The notes under the pieces are model-generated. The model saw only the letters and a list, made by a program, of their open reading frames with translations. It did no database searches and was not told the DNA's origin. A program made the position numbers and the translations under genes. A stretch of DNA of 64,000 bases from Pachyseris speciosa (taxonomy: Eukaryota; Cnidaria; Anthozoa; Scleractinia; Pachyseridae): contig JAEMWC010001210.1 of NCBI GenBank assembly GCA_016490735.1, forward strand, positions 160,001-224,000, in the 5' to 3' direction. Within the stretch, counting starts at the first letter, position 1. Every line of letters starts with the position of its first letter. Below are positions 10,697-23,440 of this stretch, one piece after another.

Positions 10697-11668
10697 CATG
10701 CAAGTGATGAATGTAGCCGCTTTTTATTGGCAATCGATGTTCTCGAGGAAGAGCTACGAAGGTAAATGTTATTTTATGTTATGCCTTATAGAACAAAAGA
10801 CGGAAAACCATTTCCCAGCTTGATATATTCGGATTGACAGACATCTGGCTAAAACAAAGGAAGATCATAACCTAGAAAATGTTCTTGCTTGCTAGCGATA
10901 TAGGTCGACTTGCGGTGTTTATTTCTTTCTCATTTTCTTGAACCATCGGTCTCTGTTTCAATACGAGCTACAATCGCTTGCCAGAAGTGTACGGGTTGTC
11001 ACTTCACTGAAGTTTTATATATGGTGCGCGAGGTCATTTTCTCCACGGTCATTTGCATTTGCTGACAACGATTTTATGGGAAAGTTGGGCACCAATTTCT
11101 GGCGCTATTTCGATGGCATAAGAACGAAAGACAAACTGGCGAAAGCGATTTTCTGAGGAAACAGAACTGAACAGCTCGCGTTCGCTTTCCCTTGTTGCGG
11201 TGAAATACTACATCGGAAAGCATTGCGCATTCATTTTCCGTTTGGCAACTGACTTACAGTAAATTGCAGCCACTTGTCAAGGCATACTTAGCGCGAACAA
11301 AATTCAAAGGTTATTCTTCTTGTCGATCTTGAAAAGTAAAAGAGTGTTATTTAACATTCTTTTTGCGAAACGTAGGTCTTGATTACGATCACACAAAACG
11401 TGCTATTTTCATTTTCCGACCAAATACACTAGGGGTGATACCTTAAAGGGCATATACCATGTATTGTGTTCTATACGCGTTGTTTGGCAAACTAACCCGA
11501 ACCAGCACCATGATTACTTACACAGTTGTTTAACTAACAAAATCATTTAACAAATAAGAACTCTGGAATTTGCATGTCTGTGATTACTTTAATCAATGTT
11601 ACCAAAGCATTCACTATAAAAAGTGAAAAATGGTTAATTAATACAGTGTTGTGACTATTCGTTTGTAG
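10697..11668. other. Intron upstream of LRR exon 2
   Basis: AT-rich sequence with no recognised repeat or gene. It ends in the acceptor GACTATTCGTTTGTAG before the exon at 11669. Confidence 0.5.
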
Positions 11669-11740
11669 GTTCTTGAGTGAAAACCAGTTGATAGAGCTGC
11701 CCAGAGGTGTCTTTGATCACAATAAAAGGCTGGAATGGCT
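11669..11740 (+). CDS. Single leucine-rich-repeat exon 2
   Basis: A 72-base exon between GTTTGTAG and GTAAGTG, phase 2 at both ends, opening with G and closing with CT. The frame reads FLSENQLIELPRGVFD then HNKRLEWL, a complete 24-residue LRR with the LPxGxFD core. Its acceptor context (TTCGTTTGTAG) is nearly the same as that of exons 1 and 3, suggesting these exons arose by duplication of one exon with its flanks. It would splice in frame to any other exon of the set. Longer reading frames overlapping it at 11655-11994 are shadows. Confidence 0.85.
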
Positions 11741-13130
11741 GTAAGTGCTTCTTTTGTTCAGTGACAATCACCATTATCGTGATAAGAACGACATACATGG
11801 TAAAGACGCTCCAGGAAATACACGATTTGGTGGTAATCAGAAATTTGGGGACAATGGATAGCCATTTTTGCAAACCCAATTTAGCTTTCTCTTATGGAAA
11901 TTTACATGTTGGTCGTAAAATGTATTCGAGTCTGGTAAAGCTACATGTAATGTTGTTGGTTAATATAGTGTCGCTCCGAAAAGCTCCAAATTAAATATGA
12001 GCGGATTAATTGCGGGTTTCGTCTTACTTTGTTCAGTGGTAGCTGTTAAACAATTCTTAGCACCAAATGCTTTTAAAGCCAAAGTGGTTCAGTCAGGTTT
12101 AATCCAATATTAAAATTGCTCGTTTGCTACTCGCAACAATCTTGCATGTTAATGCAAATAAATGTGCCATTAAAAATGGAAAGATGTAAAAGTTTGTTTA
12201 ACAAAGAAAAAATCATTTTCTCAAAACGAATCTAAATGTGTCTTTAAAGTGCCATCACGTAGAGCCCCAGAATTGTCGACGGAGGCGAAACGCTTCTCGC
12301 CATGTTTATTGGTTTCTACGAGTTTCTCAGTTCCTGCGTGCTTACCATTTGGTCGAATATGCAATTAATAATTATACTGCAATTTGTTCGAATTCTTCTG
12401 GGTTTCAGTATTATGGACAGACTATCCTGTTTGTCAGCAACGTTCCCCTATTTTTGTGACAGTCTAGTGCAGTGCGCTAAACAATCACAACTGATTACAA
12501 CTTACTATGACTTCTCCGCCATCATGAGTTGCCACCGGCAGAAACGTCACGTTATATGGCATCGGTGCATGTAATCACGACCTATTCACAGCCGTCATGG
12601 GCTCCTGGGTATTAGTATGTGTGAATAGGGAAATATATTTTGATCTAACTTTCAAATGCCTTCACTTGACCAATTATGAGGAGCTGGTCAAGTGCCACTA
12701 TTTCTTTTTTACCTTCAACACCTTTACTCAGAACGATTCATTGATGACGGTAGCAGCAAAAGGTTATGTTTACATGAATTTGGCGAGAGAACGAACACGC
12801 ATAAAGAAGAAGGGTCATATGTTCCATAACTGGTGTCTTTTTGTCGTGTATGGTGAAAACCCTCTATCGGAAGGTCAAGCGGCATCTCTGAATGAAACCG
12901 TCTGACCAGAGTTGACTCAAAATTGTAACCATCTTATTACCATGCAACTTAATTCGCACTCTTATGATCGCGCCTTCTCCCGAAAAACGCTGTGCGGAGA
13001 AAGTAGAATATAGTAAAATTGTACAACAGGAAAAAGAAACTGACCTAACGCCACTTTCTATTCGGGGAGATGAGTATAAAACACTGCTATCTTTTATTTC
13101 AAGATTTCAAGTTCCATCTCCACAAAGCCT
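11741..13130. other. Intron sequence, no gene recognised
   Basis: Contains short reading frames (for example 12597-12905, 102 residues) without recognisable motifs or splice evidence. No clear repeat was identified. Confidence 0.45.
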
Positions 13131-13138
13131 TATAGACT

Positions 13139-14010
13139 GCTACATACATGCATACATACATATACATATCCTTTATTTACACACGATGAAAGTTTAAAGC
13201 ATATGCTTGTGGGGTCGTGTATATGGGATACGAATACAAATTACAAATCAGATGAAAACATGTTAAAACTAAATTATTACTTAAGAATAATGTTAAAAGA
13301 ATAATAAGAATAATGTGATTATAGGATTTAAATTAGGTAAAATACAGACTCAATTTTAAACAAATGATTATGACAGCAAGAGTAAAAAAATCCGACTAAA
13401 TCTAAAAGCACTTAAAATCTTAAAATCAAGGTCCTTGATATACCTGTCCTTCACGTTACGATAAAAAGCCATAAATTGGGAGCCGGTGTAGCACGTGCAG
13501 GCAGCGTTCCATAAGATGGCACCTCTATGGCTAATAGAGTTTTTAAGGAAGTACGAATTGAAGCGTGGTACTAGGATCCTGTTACTCCGTCTTAAGTCGT
13601 AAGCAGCACAAGATTTGTTCACTAAGTAAGATAATGCGTGGGGAACTTCGTCACTAAATACCTTGTAAAATACTTTAATCACTCGAAGCTTATACATATG
13701 ACTTAAACATACTTAAAGTACTCCACTTGGAATGCCGGTAAACATCAGCAGATGGCATATCGTAGGTCAGATTGTAGATCATCCTTGCTGCCCTACGGTG
13801 AAGTATTTCCAAGGAGTTTAACTGTTCTGCATTAGCGGCTCTTCCCCACACGATAAGGCCATATCAAACTGCAGGCAATATAACTTTATAGTACAATTCC
13901 AGTAAAGTTTTTCTTCCTAGGAAAGAACTCCTGTTTATAATGTTCAGTTTGTTTACGAAACTCTTTTTTACGTCTAGCACTCCCTTTCTGGATAGTAGGG
14001 AGAAATAAGA
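13139..14010 (-). pseudogene. Non-LTR retrotransposon (LINE), 5'-truncated reverse transcriptase C-terminus
   Basis: On the minus strand from about 14000 the frames read KKSFVNKLNIINRSSFLGRK, LLELYYKVILPAV, stop, YGLIVWGRAANAEQLNSLE, RRAARMIYNLTYDMPSADVY and, after a frameshift near 13695, YKLRVIKVFYKVF and ISHRGAILWN. This is the C-terminal region after the polymerase core of CR1/Rex-like LINEs. A TGA interrupts it at the YGLxVWG motif and at least one frameshift is present, so it is dead. The 3' end reads AAATAAAGGATATG followed by TATG-type repeats at about 13139-13170, a typical 3' tail. Earlier domains are missing. Confidence 0.85.
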
Positions 14011-14430
14011 AATGTTAGGAGACAAATGAGCATAATTTGTACAGCCGGAGATATTTATTAAAATCTCAATTTGTGAGAGAAATAAACCCTTTAAGCTTGT
14101 CAAGATTTCACAACGAGGTACTGTATCAGCGAATTCAAATACAGTTTTACTATCGTGAGAATACAGCTCAGCTGGCAATTATACAAAGCGAAAATCACGT
14201 CATAGTTTCCTTACAAGTTGCCAAGATAACGCTTTTGCTGACTTCGCATGTCACTGTCACTGGAACCGCTGCTGGACCACAGCAAAAACCTCAGTTCGTT
14301 AGAAAAAAGTCTTCTTCGTTTACTGGACTTTAAAATACTAAGAAGAGAGCTTGCGATGATAAGGAAAAGTGTGATTATGAATCGAAGAAGCGTGACACTT
14401 GTATTTCACACTGAGTTTACGCATGACTAA

Positions 14431-14808
14431 GGCCCGATTCAGACACCGTAATTTTAATGAGCCGAGCCTAATGCACATGAAAAGTTCAGCATCTGATAAA
14501 GAACGGCTATTTTAATTTGGATCGGCTCAGCCGTTATTTTCACCTGGATGAGGCGCAAATTTCGACTTTGCAACGGCTTTGATTCAGACGCCGAACTTTT
14601 CATGTGCCAAATTCCCATGCATAAATTATAATGTTGTATATACTTAAGAAGCTTTACTCAGAACTGTAACTGGAACTGTATAAGGAACGCCTGTGGAACG
14701 GCAAATTAAGTTCGACATTTGAATAAACAGGCGTGATTTCGTTAATTTGTGTCGGTCCAAATTCGAACTAAGTTCGTCTCGTGAAAAGATCGATGTATGA
14801 ATCGGGCC
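14431..14808. mobile_element. MITE with GGCCCGATTCA termini
   Basis: The left end GGCCCGATTCAGACACCG is inverted at the right end (CGATGTATGAATCGGGCC). Flanks are TAA on the left and CAA on the right, so a mutated TAA duplication of Harbinger type is possible. GATTCAGAC and CGAACTTTTCATGTG recur inside. No coding sequence is seen. Confidence 0.6.
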
Positions 14809-14931
14809 CAAGTCTTTGTAGGGTCAGATTTACCTGTGCTATCCGTTCGGTTTATCCCAGAAATATATTATCAAAAGCAAGTAAAAAAAAATTCAGATTA
14901 ACTCCGATGATGGTGGAATTAAACTTATTTA

Positions 14932-14935
14932 TTAA

Positions 14936-14991
<56 letters not shown>
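14932..14991. repeat. (ATT)n microsatellite
   Basis: About 20 uninterrupted ATT units. It produces a spurious poly-isoleucine reading frame. Confidence 0.9.
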
Positions 14992-14992
<1 letters not shown>

Positions 14993-16354
14993 GTACTAGT
15001 TCCTCCTCTTCTGTACATCTTTCGCTAGTCTTTTGTAGTATCTTGGTGAAACGGTTTGTTTTTTCATTTGGCCGTTTTCACGATCGCAATTTTAATTGCC
15101 GGTTAACCATGGGCGTTGGATGGTTGGTTAAATGGTGTGTTCTGATCTCAAATGAAGTCCATTTTGTTTCTTGAACTGATAACTTCACTGCATAAGTTTC
15201 AAAACCTTTGAAACTCCCATCTGGAATGGAAGACAAAAGAGCTCAATGGGCACGGTAATTACCCGGGGAGCTTCGAGAAACGAGCCCGAGATGCTGTAAA
15301 AAATTAAAAAGTGTGCGCGTTATTCGACTAGAACTTCCGTTGAATAACATATTTTATTTTTTTCCGAAGCATCCCAGCGGGCCGGAATCGTAAATCCTTG
15401 AATCTGATTGGCTAATAATGCGCTCTTAGCCGGTCCAGCTTTTTTTCATCCGGACCGGGCAAGCCGTTCCGGAATTGGAGGGAAATCTTGAAGAAAAACA
15501 GTCTTACTACAGCTCGGCGAAACGTTGGATTTTTCCTCTTAAAATACAACTTTTCGCCTACAAAACTTTGCAAACGAAAGGAAAACATTAGTAATGGAGT
15601 ATAAGCCCTGGTTATTCCTCAAAAGGCGAGTATTCACTTGATTTCGTTGACAACACTTAGCTGGTTTGCTGTTTTGCGAGTTGTTGTTTTTCTTGAACTG
15701 TTGACATGCCGTAAACTTAAAACTACTAACTGCAGAGCAGTCTTTTACGCTCAGTTTTTCGGTTGACATCCGTTAGTTTCCTTGGAGTTCTATTTTCTAA
15801 TCTCGTTTCATTTTGCTTCATTTAAGAAATTATGATTCCTAGCGAAAATGGTCAAACAAACACATCGCAACGCTGTGCAGCTTGCATGAACTAATGTCGA
15901 CAAGTTTTTCTTGCGTAGTTTCGTTATTTTAGCATTGACTTGTGAAGGTTTTTTGAAGAAGAACGAAGAAAAATACTTGAAATAATAGGATATGAGAGAG
16001 ATGTTTAAGTATTTTTCACTAAAGATATTCCTTGTGTTTTACGAACTTTTGTTAAAACCGAATTTGAATTTGTGATTTCATTGTCAACAAAACAAAGCAA
16101 TAAATATATTTGTGCGAATTTTTCAAACACCATTGTTTAGTTTTTTCAATTTATTTCTCTGTGCTTGCTATGAAATGTCACTGTTTTTTTTTTGTTTATA
16201 TATTTATTGCTCCAAGATATATTTGAAGTTTTGTTTTATCATTAGTCTACCATTTTTCTCTGAGATTTGCGTGCGGCTTTTCTTAGAAGCTAAATTTAAA
16301 CTGTGACAGTGTGACGAACCGCGCGTGACACCAGTTTTCCTTGTCCATCTTCAC
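14992..16354. other. Intron sequence, no gene recognised
   Basis: AT-rich sequence with no coding or repeat structure that could be supported, apart from short homopolymer T runs. Confidence 0.45.
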
Positions 16355-16383
16355 AAAAAAAAAAAAAAAAAAAAAAAAAAAAA
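16355..16383. repeat. Poly-A tract (about 29 A)
   Basis: An uninterrupted A run immediately upstream of the fold-back repeat at 16400. Confidence 0.9.
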
Positions 16384-16399
16384 GCAGAAAAAATAAACC

Positions 16400-16544
16400 T
16401 GTTATTCACCGGCTTAGGTCGGTCCTTATAGGGAAAAACTGTGTCCCTGGTCTTGAGTACGGCCCTCGGTTTGCGGTCTCGGGCCGTACTCAAGACCTCG
16501 GGCATAGTTTTTCCCTATACGGACCTCCCAGCCGGTGAATAACA
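16400..16544. repeat. Fold-back repeat
   Basis: TGTTATTCACCGGCTTAGGT at the left is mirrored by AGCCGGTGAATAACA at the right. The arms continue through AGGGAAAAACT and CTTGAGTACGGCCC, giving a hairpin with arms of about 65 bases. It is likely a non-autonomous mobile unit. Confidence 0.6.
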
Positions 16545-17582
16545 TATATTTTCGCAAAGAGTCGAATTATTCCCTCGGTCCCCTTTAACTGATACGAATT
16601 TTCCCTTTTGAGGGCCTCTGGGGTAAGTACCTTTTCCCTCTTCTTATTCCGCTTCTCCACACTCGCCGCTAGTCTCACAACACTCTTTAAATCGAAAGGC
16701 TATTAAAGATTTTGACTGAATTGCGAAGACAGGTGCAAGTCAACATGACGTGGAATTTGGTCCTGGGAATATTTAACCCTCGGACATGTAAGGCGTGGTT
16801 GCCATGCGCCCCTCCCTCTTTTTTGTTTGTTTTTAATTTTTTCAAGATAATTTCCATTTCAGAAACTCTTCATTTATCTTCGAGACGTGTTTTCTGTGAA
16901 TTTGGTGAAAATCGCCTCACAGATATAAGAAGTATTAAATGACAATTGAGGTGTGGTTTAAGGGTTGATATGAACTGCAAATAAATTAAGTTGAAAAGGG
17001 AAGTTCAGTACACCTATTTTTTTTTTCCTTGTCTTAGTTTTCTATTTTCCTTTCAAGTTCGATAGCTACTGTTCTTTCGACATACAAGCCAAAACTGAAA
17101 AGTGAAAAATCTAAAAAAAAAACACCTCCCAGGTTGGATGACGTCACCTGGTCCCAGCGGCGCTGTTCGCATACGTATCACACATTATTGAAATCATTTA
17201 GTAGATGACACAACAGACTATCTATTAAATTGGAAAGCTTTCTTATTTCGAAACAACGCAAGGGGATATTCTGCGGCTTGTTTGTTGTCAAAGCGGTTGT
17301 CATGGATGGTCAGTGACTACAACTGATCTGTTAGCAGCCGCAGGCTTCTTCTTGCTTCTGCTTTAGTAAGCGTTAATAACTGCGACGATCGTTTACATCT
17401 TCTACCATTTTTATTCTTGGCTTCTACTTCCCTGATCGATATATACTAGTTGTATCTCTCAATACAGCTGACGCTATCCAGTCATCGTGACGCGTACGCT
17501 TTCAAAACGTCAAATATGGCTCCCTGGAAAAACAAAATAGGTTTACGCGTTTAGACCTTTTCACAATTTTTATCGCTAACGA

Positions 17583-17888
17583 CTGTCCCCTGCTAACAGA
17601 GGCCTGTTTTCCTTGTATTCAGCGTGCGAGAGAAACCTCTGCCATTGGTCGAAACGGTCTGTGTTGAGCATGCGCCGCGGTTTCTTAGCGACCGAACCAT
17701 GACGTGATGCTTTTAGTACATAATCGGTCAGCAAACAATAAAGGGAGCGTGCGTTTTAAAACCTCAGTCCACGACCGCGGACGGCGGTTTAATCAAAGAC
17801 CATTGCGACCCAAGGCAGAGGTATCTTTTCTCCCCCACGCTGAATACAAGGAAAAGAGGCCACTCCTAGCAGGGAATAACGACTGCAT
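17583..17888. mobile_element. Probable MITE with CAGAGG / CTTGTATTCAGCGTG inverted arms
   Basis: TTTTCCTTGTATTCAGCGTG (about 17608-17627) reappears inverted as CACGCTGAATACAAGGAAAA at about 17836-17855. The arms extend to ACGACTGTCCCCTGCT and the inverse of AGCAGGGAATAACGACTG. The interior includes CATGCGCCGCGG and no clear protein. Confidence 0.5.
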
Positions 17889-18044
17889 TTTCGCCGGTTT
17901 ACAATCCAGAGAGACGTCATTCTGGGCAAATTCGGAGCCATTCTCGTATGAAGATTAAAGATCCCCAGGGCTTTTAATCCGAGTTCGTTTTTTCCTTATT
18001 CTTGAAATATATTACTGAGGCCGTAATGAATTCTATTGTACAGA

Positions 18045-18166
18045 TAACAAATAAATAAATAAATAAATAAATAAGAAAAGATACGAACGAACGAACGAAC
18101 GAACGGACGGACGGATGGGTGGATGGATGGATGGATGAATGAATGAATGAATGAATAAATGAGCGA
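18045..18166. repeat. Compound tetranucleotide microsatellite
   Basis: Consecutive blocks of AAAT, then CGAA, CGGA, TGGA and TGAA units. Each block differs from the next by one base. It may be the 3' tail of a LINE ending near 18040. Confidence 0.85.
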
Positions 18167-18544
18167 GTACTGTTTTAATAAATCTTACTCAGTACAGTCA
18201 CTTTATTTTAACTGTTTACGCGCTTTACGTAATGAAGAAGTTTTGTGACCATAAAGCTATCTAGGATTTTATAGAATATTTACCAATCATTAGTATCTTT
18301 AATAAAAGCTAACCTTTTATGTTTACTAAATGTCGCATTAGATTATAAAAGTAAGTAAACTATTTTGGTTGTTTGTAATTCTCACAAGTCATGTCTCTAT
18401 TCAACCTTACTGTCGTATTTTCTCGATAAACGCCCTTGGCGTTTATTTCAAAAAATCGGCGATTTTGTCGCAGGTTTTATTTGAAACCGACGTTAAAAGA
18501 GGTCCGGCGTTTTAAATAATGGAGTGCAAGAAAGGTGACCTTCA

Positions 18545-18546
<2 letters not shown>

Positions 18547-18593
<47 letters not shown>

Positions 18594-18614
18594 TAATAAT
18601 AATAATAATAATAA
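18547..18614. repeat. (AAT)n microsatellite
   Basis: About 20 AAT units with one interruption (AAAAT). Confidence 0.9.
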
Positions 18615-19715
18615 GTTACTTTCATTGAGTTAAACTGACCTTCTCATTAGATTTCTGCAGTATTTGCCTTCCACTGCCAAATGGTTAAGTTTCTGCAGCT
18701 GCACTTTTATACATCGTACATGTAGGGTTTTCTTTGTTTAGTGACCAAAAGGGAATATTGTGATGTGCAAGTTGGACAATTTCTAGTTTGTTCTTAGAGA
18801 TTAATATTAGTAACTGCTTTAAAAAGGTCCTGAAGTTTTCTTTGCAAGTCGACAAAAATATAATTACTGTCAGTAATTCTCTGTTGTGGAGACTCAACAG
18901 CATGCAAAAGCTAAATATTGAGAGGTTTAAGTAGATTGTATAGAATAGTCTATAACGTTAGTCATTTAATGATTACTGTAGTATCTTTAGGCTCTATATT
19001 TAACAATGATATCACTAGAATAATGCTACTATTTAAAAGTGAAAACAGGATACCTGATTATAGCAGCACCATTCTACTGTTGTAGCTAATAATTGAAGCT
19101 ACATTGTCTACGGAGTACCTTATTAAACCAATGAGACTAGCTGGCACTTACAGTGTAAATGATACTTCTGAACTTGTCAGTGGAAGTTCATTCAATGATA
19201 CTTTTGAACTTGTAAGAGTTTATTGCATTGTTGCAGGTAATTTCATTGACATGTCTAGCTTACCAACCGTTTGCAAGGCATACAACTTTACATACACTGT
19301 AAGCCATGTCACAACTATGTCATTCAGCATGATGGTGCCACATGTGCACACTACAGTGTGTACAGTCATGTATGTTTTTGATTTAGACTTTGTGGTTTTG
19401 AAGATAACTGTTTACAGTTCACCTGAGTATTTATCAGATCAAATTGACTGGTTAAATACATGTAGTTAGACTAATTTTCCCTAAAAAAGTCATGTATTTA
19501 TGACAGGCATCTTGTCCATACTCAGTTTGAGTTGAAATGGAAATTTTGTTATGCTAGCCGGAACCTTCAAAGTTGATCATCAACTGTACTGTACACTGAA
19601 AGAACACTAAACAGACTTTTGATTGAGATGAAAACATAATGCTCAGTAGAACTTTTAAAGAATATGCCACATGTGTATTTATGTGCATGTATTATCAAAC
19701 AGATAGCATAATTAT
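18615..19715. other. Intron sequence, no gene recognised
   Basis: A 121-residue reading frame at 19104-19469 has no recognisable domain and contains repetitive phrases (NDTSELVSGSS, NDTFELV) that come from a short direct repeat of ATGATACTT-GAACTTGT. It is not called as a gene. Confidence 0.45.
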
Positions 19716-19721
19716 TACTTG

Positions 19722-19950
19722 CTGGGGAGCAGGGAATTGGCATAATGGTGAGACCACTCACCTCCCACCAATGTGGCCCGGGTTTTAGAATCCTGCATGG
19801 ATGATACCAATATAAACTGTGAGCTGAGTTTGTGATGGTTGTGCCACCCTGCTCAACGAATTTTCTCCAGGTACATACAGCTTATTTGAACTAAGGCTGT
19901 AGACTGTACTCCAAAAGCCTTGTATATGCTTTCAGTTCGACCTTGTTTTT
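19722..19950 (+). mobile_element. Diverged tRNA-derived SINE
   Basis: TTGGCATAATGGTGAGACC resembles a pol III A box and GGCCCGGGTTTTAGAATCC a damaged B box. These are followed by GAGCTGAGTTTGTGATGGTT and TTTTCTCCAGGTACATACAG, the same order as in the better preserved SINE at 61476-61768. It is heavily mutated and surely inactive. Confidence 0.6.
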
Positions 19951-20041
19951 TTTTTGTTTTTTTTTTTTTTGCACTTTGCAAGGACAAGTAGCAGGACAGT
20001 TTAATTGTTATTGTTGTTGTTTAATTATTATTATTAGTAAT

Positions 20042-20182
20042 GGTAATAGGACTGAGTGGAGTCCAATTCAGTCTGTAATTATACGAGTGATAACAAAATC
20101 GGACGACTGCTCAGCGGGAGTCCGATTTGTCTATCACGAGTATGATTACAGACCGAATTGGATGACACGAAGTCTTATTACC
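20042..20182. mobile_element. Fold-back MITE
   Basis: GGTAATAGGACTGAGTGGAG, GTCCAATTCAGTCTGTAAT and CGAGTGATAACAAAATCGGAC are each mirrored in the right arm, which ends CTTATTACC. Arms are about 60 bases. AAT lies on both sides, a possible 3-base target duplication. Confidence 0.6.
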
Positions 20183-20190
20183 AATTAATC

Positions 20191-20499
20191 ATAAAAATTA
20201 CAATTTCCGAGAAAAGAGGAAGAGCAAAGTTATAAAAGGGAAGGAAATTTTGCAGTAAAAGACTGAAAAAGGAAGCATAAATTGTTTAATGTCGCTCTGA
20301 AATTGACTACGATCAAAATGTATGCTGATTGTAACCAAGGTTGTGATTGGTTGATTTAATATACTACTTTGAATGTGATTGGCTTATTGAACTGTCCGAT
20401 AACAAACTGTCCAATAACAAACTGTCCGATAACAACTTGGCACGTGAATTAGTGGAAAATAGGAGCTTTTTAAACCAATCACAATCGAGGAAATTGTAA

Positions 20500-20505
<6 letters not shown>
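20191..20505. mobile_element. MITE, full copy of the repeat at 1-293
   Basis: The left terminus ATAAAAATTACAATTTCC and right terminus GGAAATTGTAATTTTAT are inverted repeats. The body matches 1-293. The right end runs straight into a long trinucleotide microsatellite. Confidence 0.65.
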
Positions 20506-20595
<90 letters not shown>

Positions 20596-20620
20596 CAGTA
20601 GTAGTAGTAGTAGTAGTATT
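20503..20620. repeat. (TTA)n-(TAG)n compound microsatellite
   Basis: About 9 TTA units switch to about 28 TAG units with one AGC interruption. The minus-strand leucine/isoleucine-run reading frame is an artefact. Confidence 0.9.
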
Positions 20621-23320
20621 GTTATTTTATTGAATTTTACATGTCGGCTTGGTTGTAATTGTGTTGACCGCCATTTTTGTTCCAAGTAACTGATGTAGTG
20701 TCTCCATCCATAGAGATCAACAGCAGTCTAAGATTCAGCAGTTAATTGTGAACTCACATGGAGTCAGTGATAACATTTTGTGTTGAAAAAGTCGTGAAAA
20801 TATTTCATTACTGTGGATTGAATTACTATTCACCAGGAGACAAAAAAACACAGTCATCTTTCATTCAACATTTTCAATTCTACTTTAAAGACTGCTAAAC
20901 TGGTGCAGCTACTGAATTTTATACATGTATTTTGGAAAAAAAGAATGAGATTGAGCACCTCTATCCGACAGTTCACATTTTTACATGCAATGGTTAATAC
21001 AAGTACCATGACTTGTATTTTGGCCAATGAGATACATGTAAGTAGCTTGAACACATCTAGCAAATCAATAACAATTCTACATCTGAACAAGTATGGCAAA
21101 TGAGTTGAGACTGACTTGTTGACTTGAAGTTTATCACCCATTTTGTTTTTATTTCCTCTGGAAAAAATAAAAATATATTTATAATTTTCAATATTGTTGC
21201 TTGTAGCAGTTACCCTTTCAAAGAATGAGAATGTTCAAAAAACACTTTTTCTTTGTATGCTCCTTTGTGTGAGAGTTTGAATCAGTTTTTTGTTCCCAAA
21301 GCATTCACTACACAAACTATTTTACCAGTGATATTGATGCCAGGCCAAAGTATTTCTCACTTTACCATCTCACTAATCTTCACTCTCATTGTTTCTCTGA
21401 TCTTCAAAAGGATGTTCTTTCATCCTGTTTTGGTTGAACCTGTTCATATTTAGTCTGAACACCCCATCAGCTTAATATACATGTATATGTTACAAATCTG
21501 TTGAATGTAACTATACAGAATTATAGCTTAAAATGGTGAAGGTACCCTCTTACTCATGTCTTGCCCCCAATTGTAACGTGTGTTGCTTAACTTGCATGAC
21601 AAGGGAAGGCAAGGGCACCAGTCACCAACAGCTTACTATAGTAGTCCAACAATAAGAAAAATCAAAGTGCATATAATTGGGCACTGATAAGTTAGTTCTT
21701 ATATAATCAGGCCCTGAATAAATGTCACTGCATGGATATAAAGAGCAGAAAAGAACCAAAATTTAGTTCTCTATTATTTTCTCAACAGAATTAGGGAAGG
21801 ACACCTAATTTATCCATGAATAAAAATTCTTTAACCCAGTTTTCTGAAAGGAATGTTTTGCTTTCTCTGATTTAGTGAAATGACATTGTGGATGTGTTTT
21901 AATAGTTGCAAATTTTGTTTGCAATTTTCAAAAAATTAGATAAAAACATAACTTGACCAGGTGGGTTACCCTCAGTTGAGCATGTAAACCATTTTGATAA
22001 TTTTTGTCAGTAAATGTATGAGCTGACTTTGGCTGACCTTCAATTTTCATGGTACAAATTGGGCATACTCATGGGCAAAGAAGTCATACACCTCCCTATT
22101 ACAAGCTGCAAAGACAAAAAATCCCTGGCGGAACCAGCGAATTAATTAAACCCATGGTACCTTCTGAATGACATGTTGAAGGTCCTTTGTGACTAGACTT
22201 CTCTTGGGCTTTGTGGTCTAAACATGATGAATACATTGTGCTTACATTGGTTAGTCATTCGTACTCCAGTACATTACCTGCATGCTGTACAGAAGTATCT
22301 GCTGGTCAGGATACAGTGATTCAAATATATGACTTTTTTTTTAACTGAGCCACTACAAGAGCATACAGCATACAGTTTACAGCGATAAATACGCTCTAAT
22401 CTGTAAAAATGTGATGTTTTTTTGTGCTTCCATAAACTGTGCATCTAGCTATAGACATCTACAGTGATGTATTATAAGGAACTTTGCTGGACATTTGAAA
22501 ATTCGTATACTATAAGTGAAACTGATGCGATGCAGTGGTTCTGCTTTATCAGTCAATAAAGTAGATTTAGATGTGCACCACTTTGTGCTTGTTTTTTGGA
22601 ATGTGTAAATTGTGCAGCCGAAACACAACAACTACGACCTTCGGGAGAAACTGCTATCAGGCATCGCTGTTAACTCCTTTCTCCACTCACTAAAATACAA
22701 AATTGGACAAAGGTTACTTACTTGCAGGATAATTGTGATGTTCTATAATGCATAACACCAGGGATTCAGATTCAATTTAATTTCATGGCTAATCACGAGG
22801 CCTTCCAAGGAGTGGTCTTGTGTCGCTTTGTCGCTCGTTTACGACTCTGTCTGTCGCTTGTTTCGTTAGGGAAAAATGTCGCTGTCGCAAAAAAAACAAA
22901 GAGGGATGGACAGTGAATTGTCGCTGTCGCAAACTGTCACGATGCGTCAGCGACAGCCAAGTTCAGCACATGTCCATAATAGAAAAGGAGAAACATTAAA
23001 TCGGGAATGGATACTATAGTTTATCAGGAATAATTCCTTTAAGAGTTATTGAGTTATTGACATCTTACAATTGCTTCAAAGCCCTGGGAGATTCAAATTT
23101 TATTTTAAACTTTGATCATACCGCATGGGTGGGCAAAAAACTGGGGGGTGGGGGGTGGGGGGTGGCTACCCTTGCCACGGCCCTGCAGACTGATTCAAAT
23201 TCAGTCGTAATTCAATTAATTGGGTACCAGTTACATGTACTTTGAACTGATACTACTGTATTCGCACATATAACAAAGAGTGGCGATGGTAAATCCGTGA
23301 CTTTGCCACGCAGTTTCAGT
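20621..23320. other. Long intron stretch, no gene recognised
   Basis: Mostly unique-looking AT-rich sequence. 22815-22955 is enriched in GTCGCT/GTCGC phrases on a simple-repeat background, and 23140-23162 has a GGGGTGG run. Short reading frames are unremarkable. Confidence 0.45.
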
Positions 23321-23440
23321 TTCAGGTTAGTTTATTCTTTTTTGCACTATTTACAAACATTTCTACATTAAAGTGCATTACATGGGTAGAGAGATAAGTC
23401 AGCAAACTAAATTACACAAGGGATGAAAAGCAAATGTGCG
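23321..23440 (-). mobile_element. Possible LINE 3' end
   Basis: Read on the minus strand, GTAAATAGTGCAAAAAAGAA-TAAACTAACC is followed by repeated CTGAAA units (at about 23321-23333 on this strand). This looks like the 3' end and short tandem tail of a truncated non-LTR element. No coding part remains. Confidence 0.35.

Noticed and set aside
13864..14333. Separate genes from overlapping frames on both strands near 14 kb
   Set aside because: The minus-strand part is the LINE, and the plus-strand frames have no known content.
18045..18166. CRISPR-like array
   Set aside because: Simple tetranucleotide repeats without spacers, in a eukaryotic genome.
19104..19469. 121-codon plus-strand frame as a surface protein
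   Set aside because: No signal peptide, splice sites or known motif; the repeated residues come from a local direct repeat.
20479..20685. Leucine/isoleucine-run frame looking like a membrane protein
   Set aside because: It is the translation of a TAG/TTA microsatellite.
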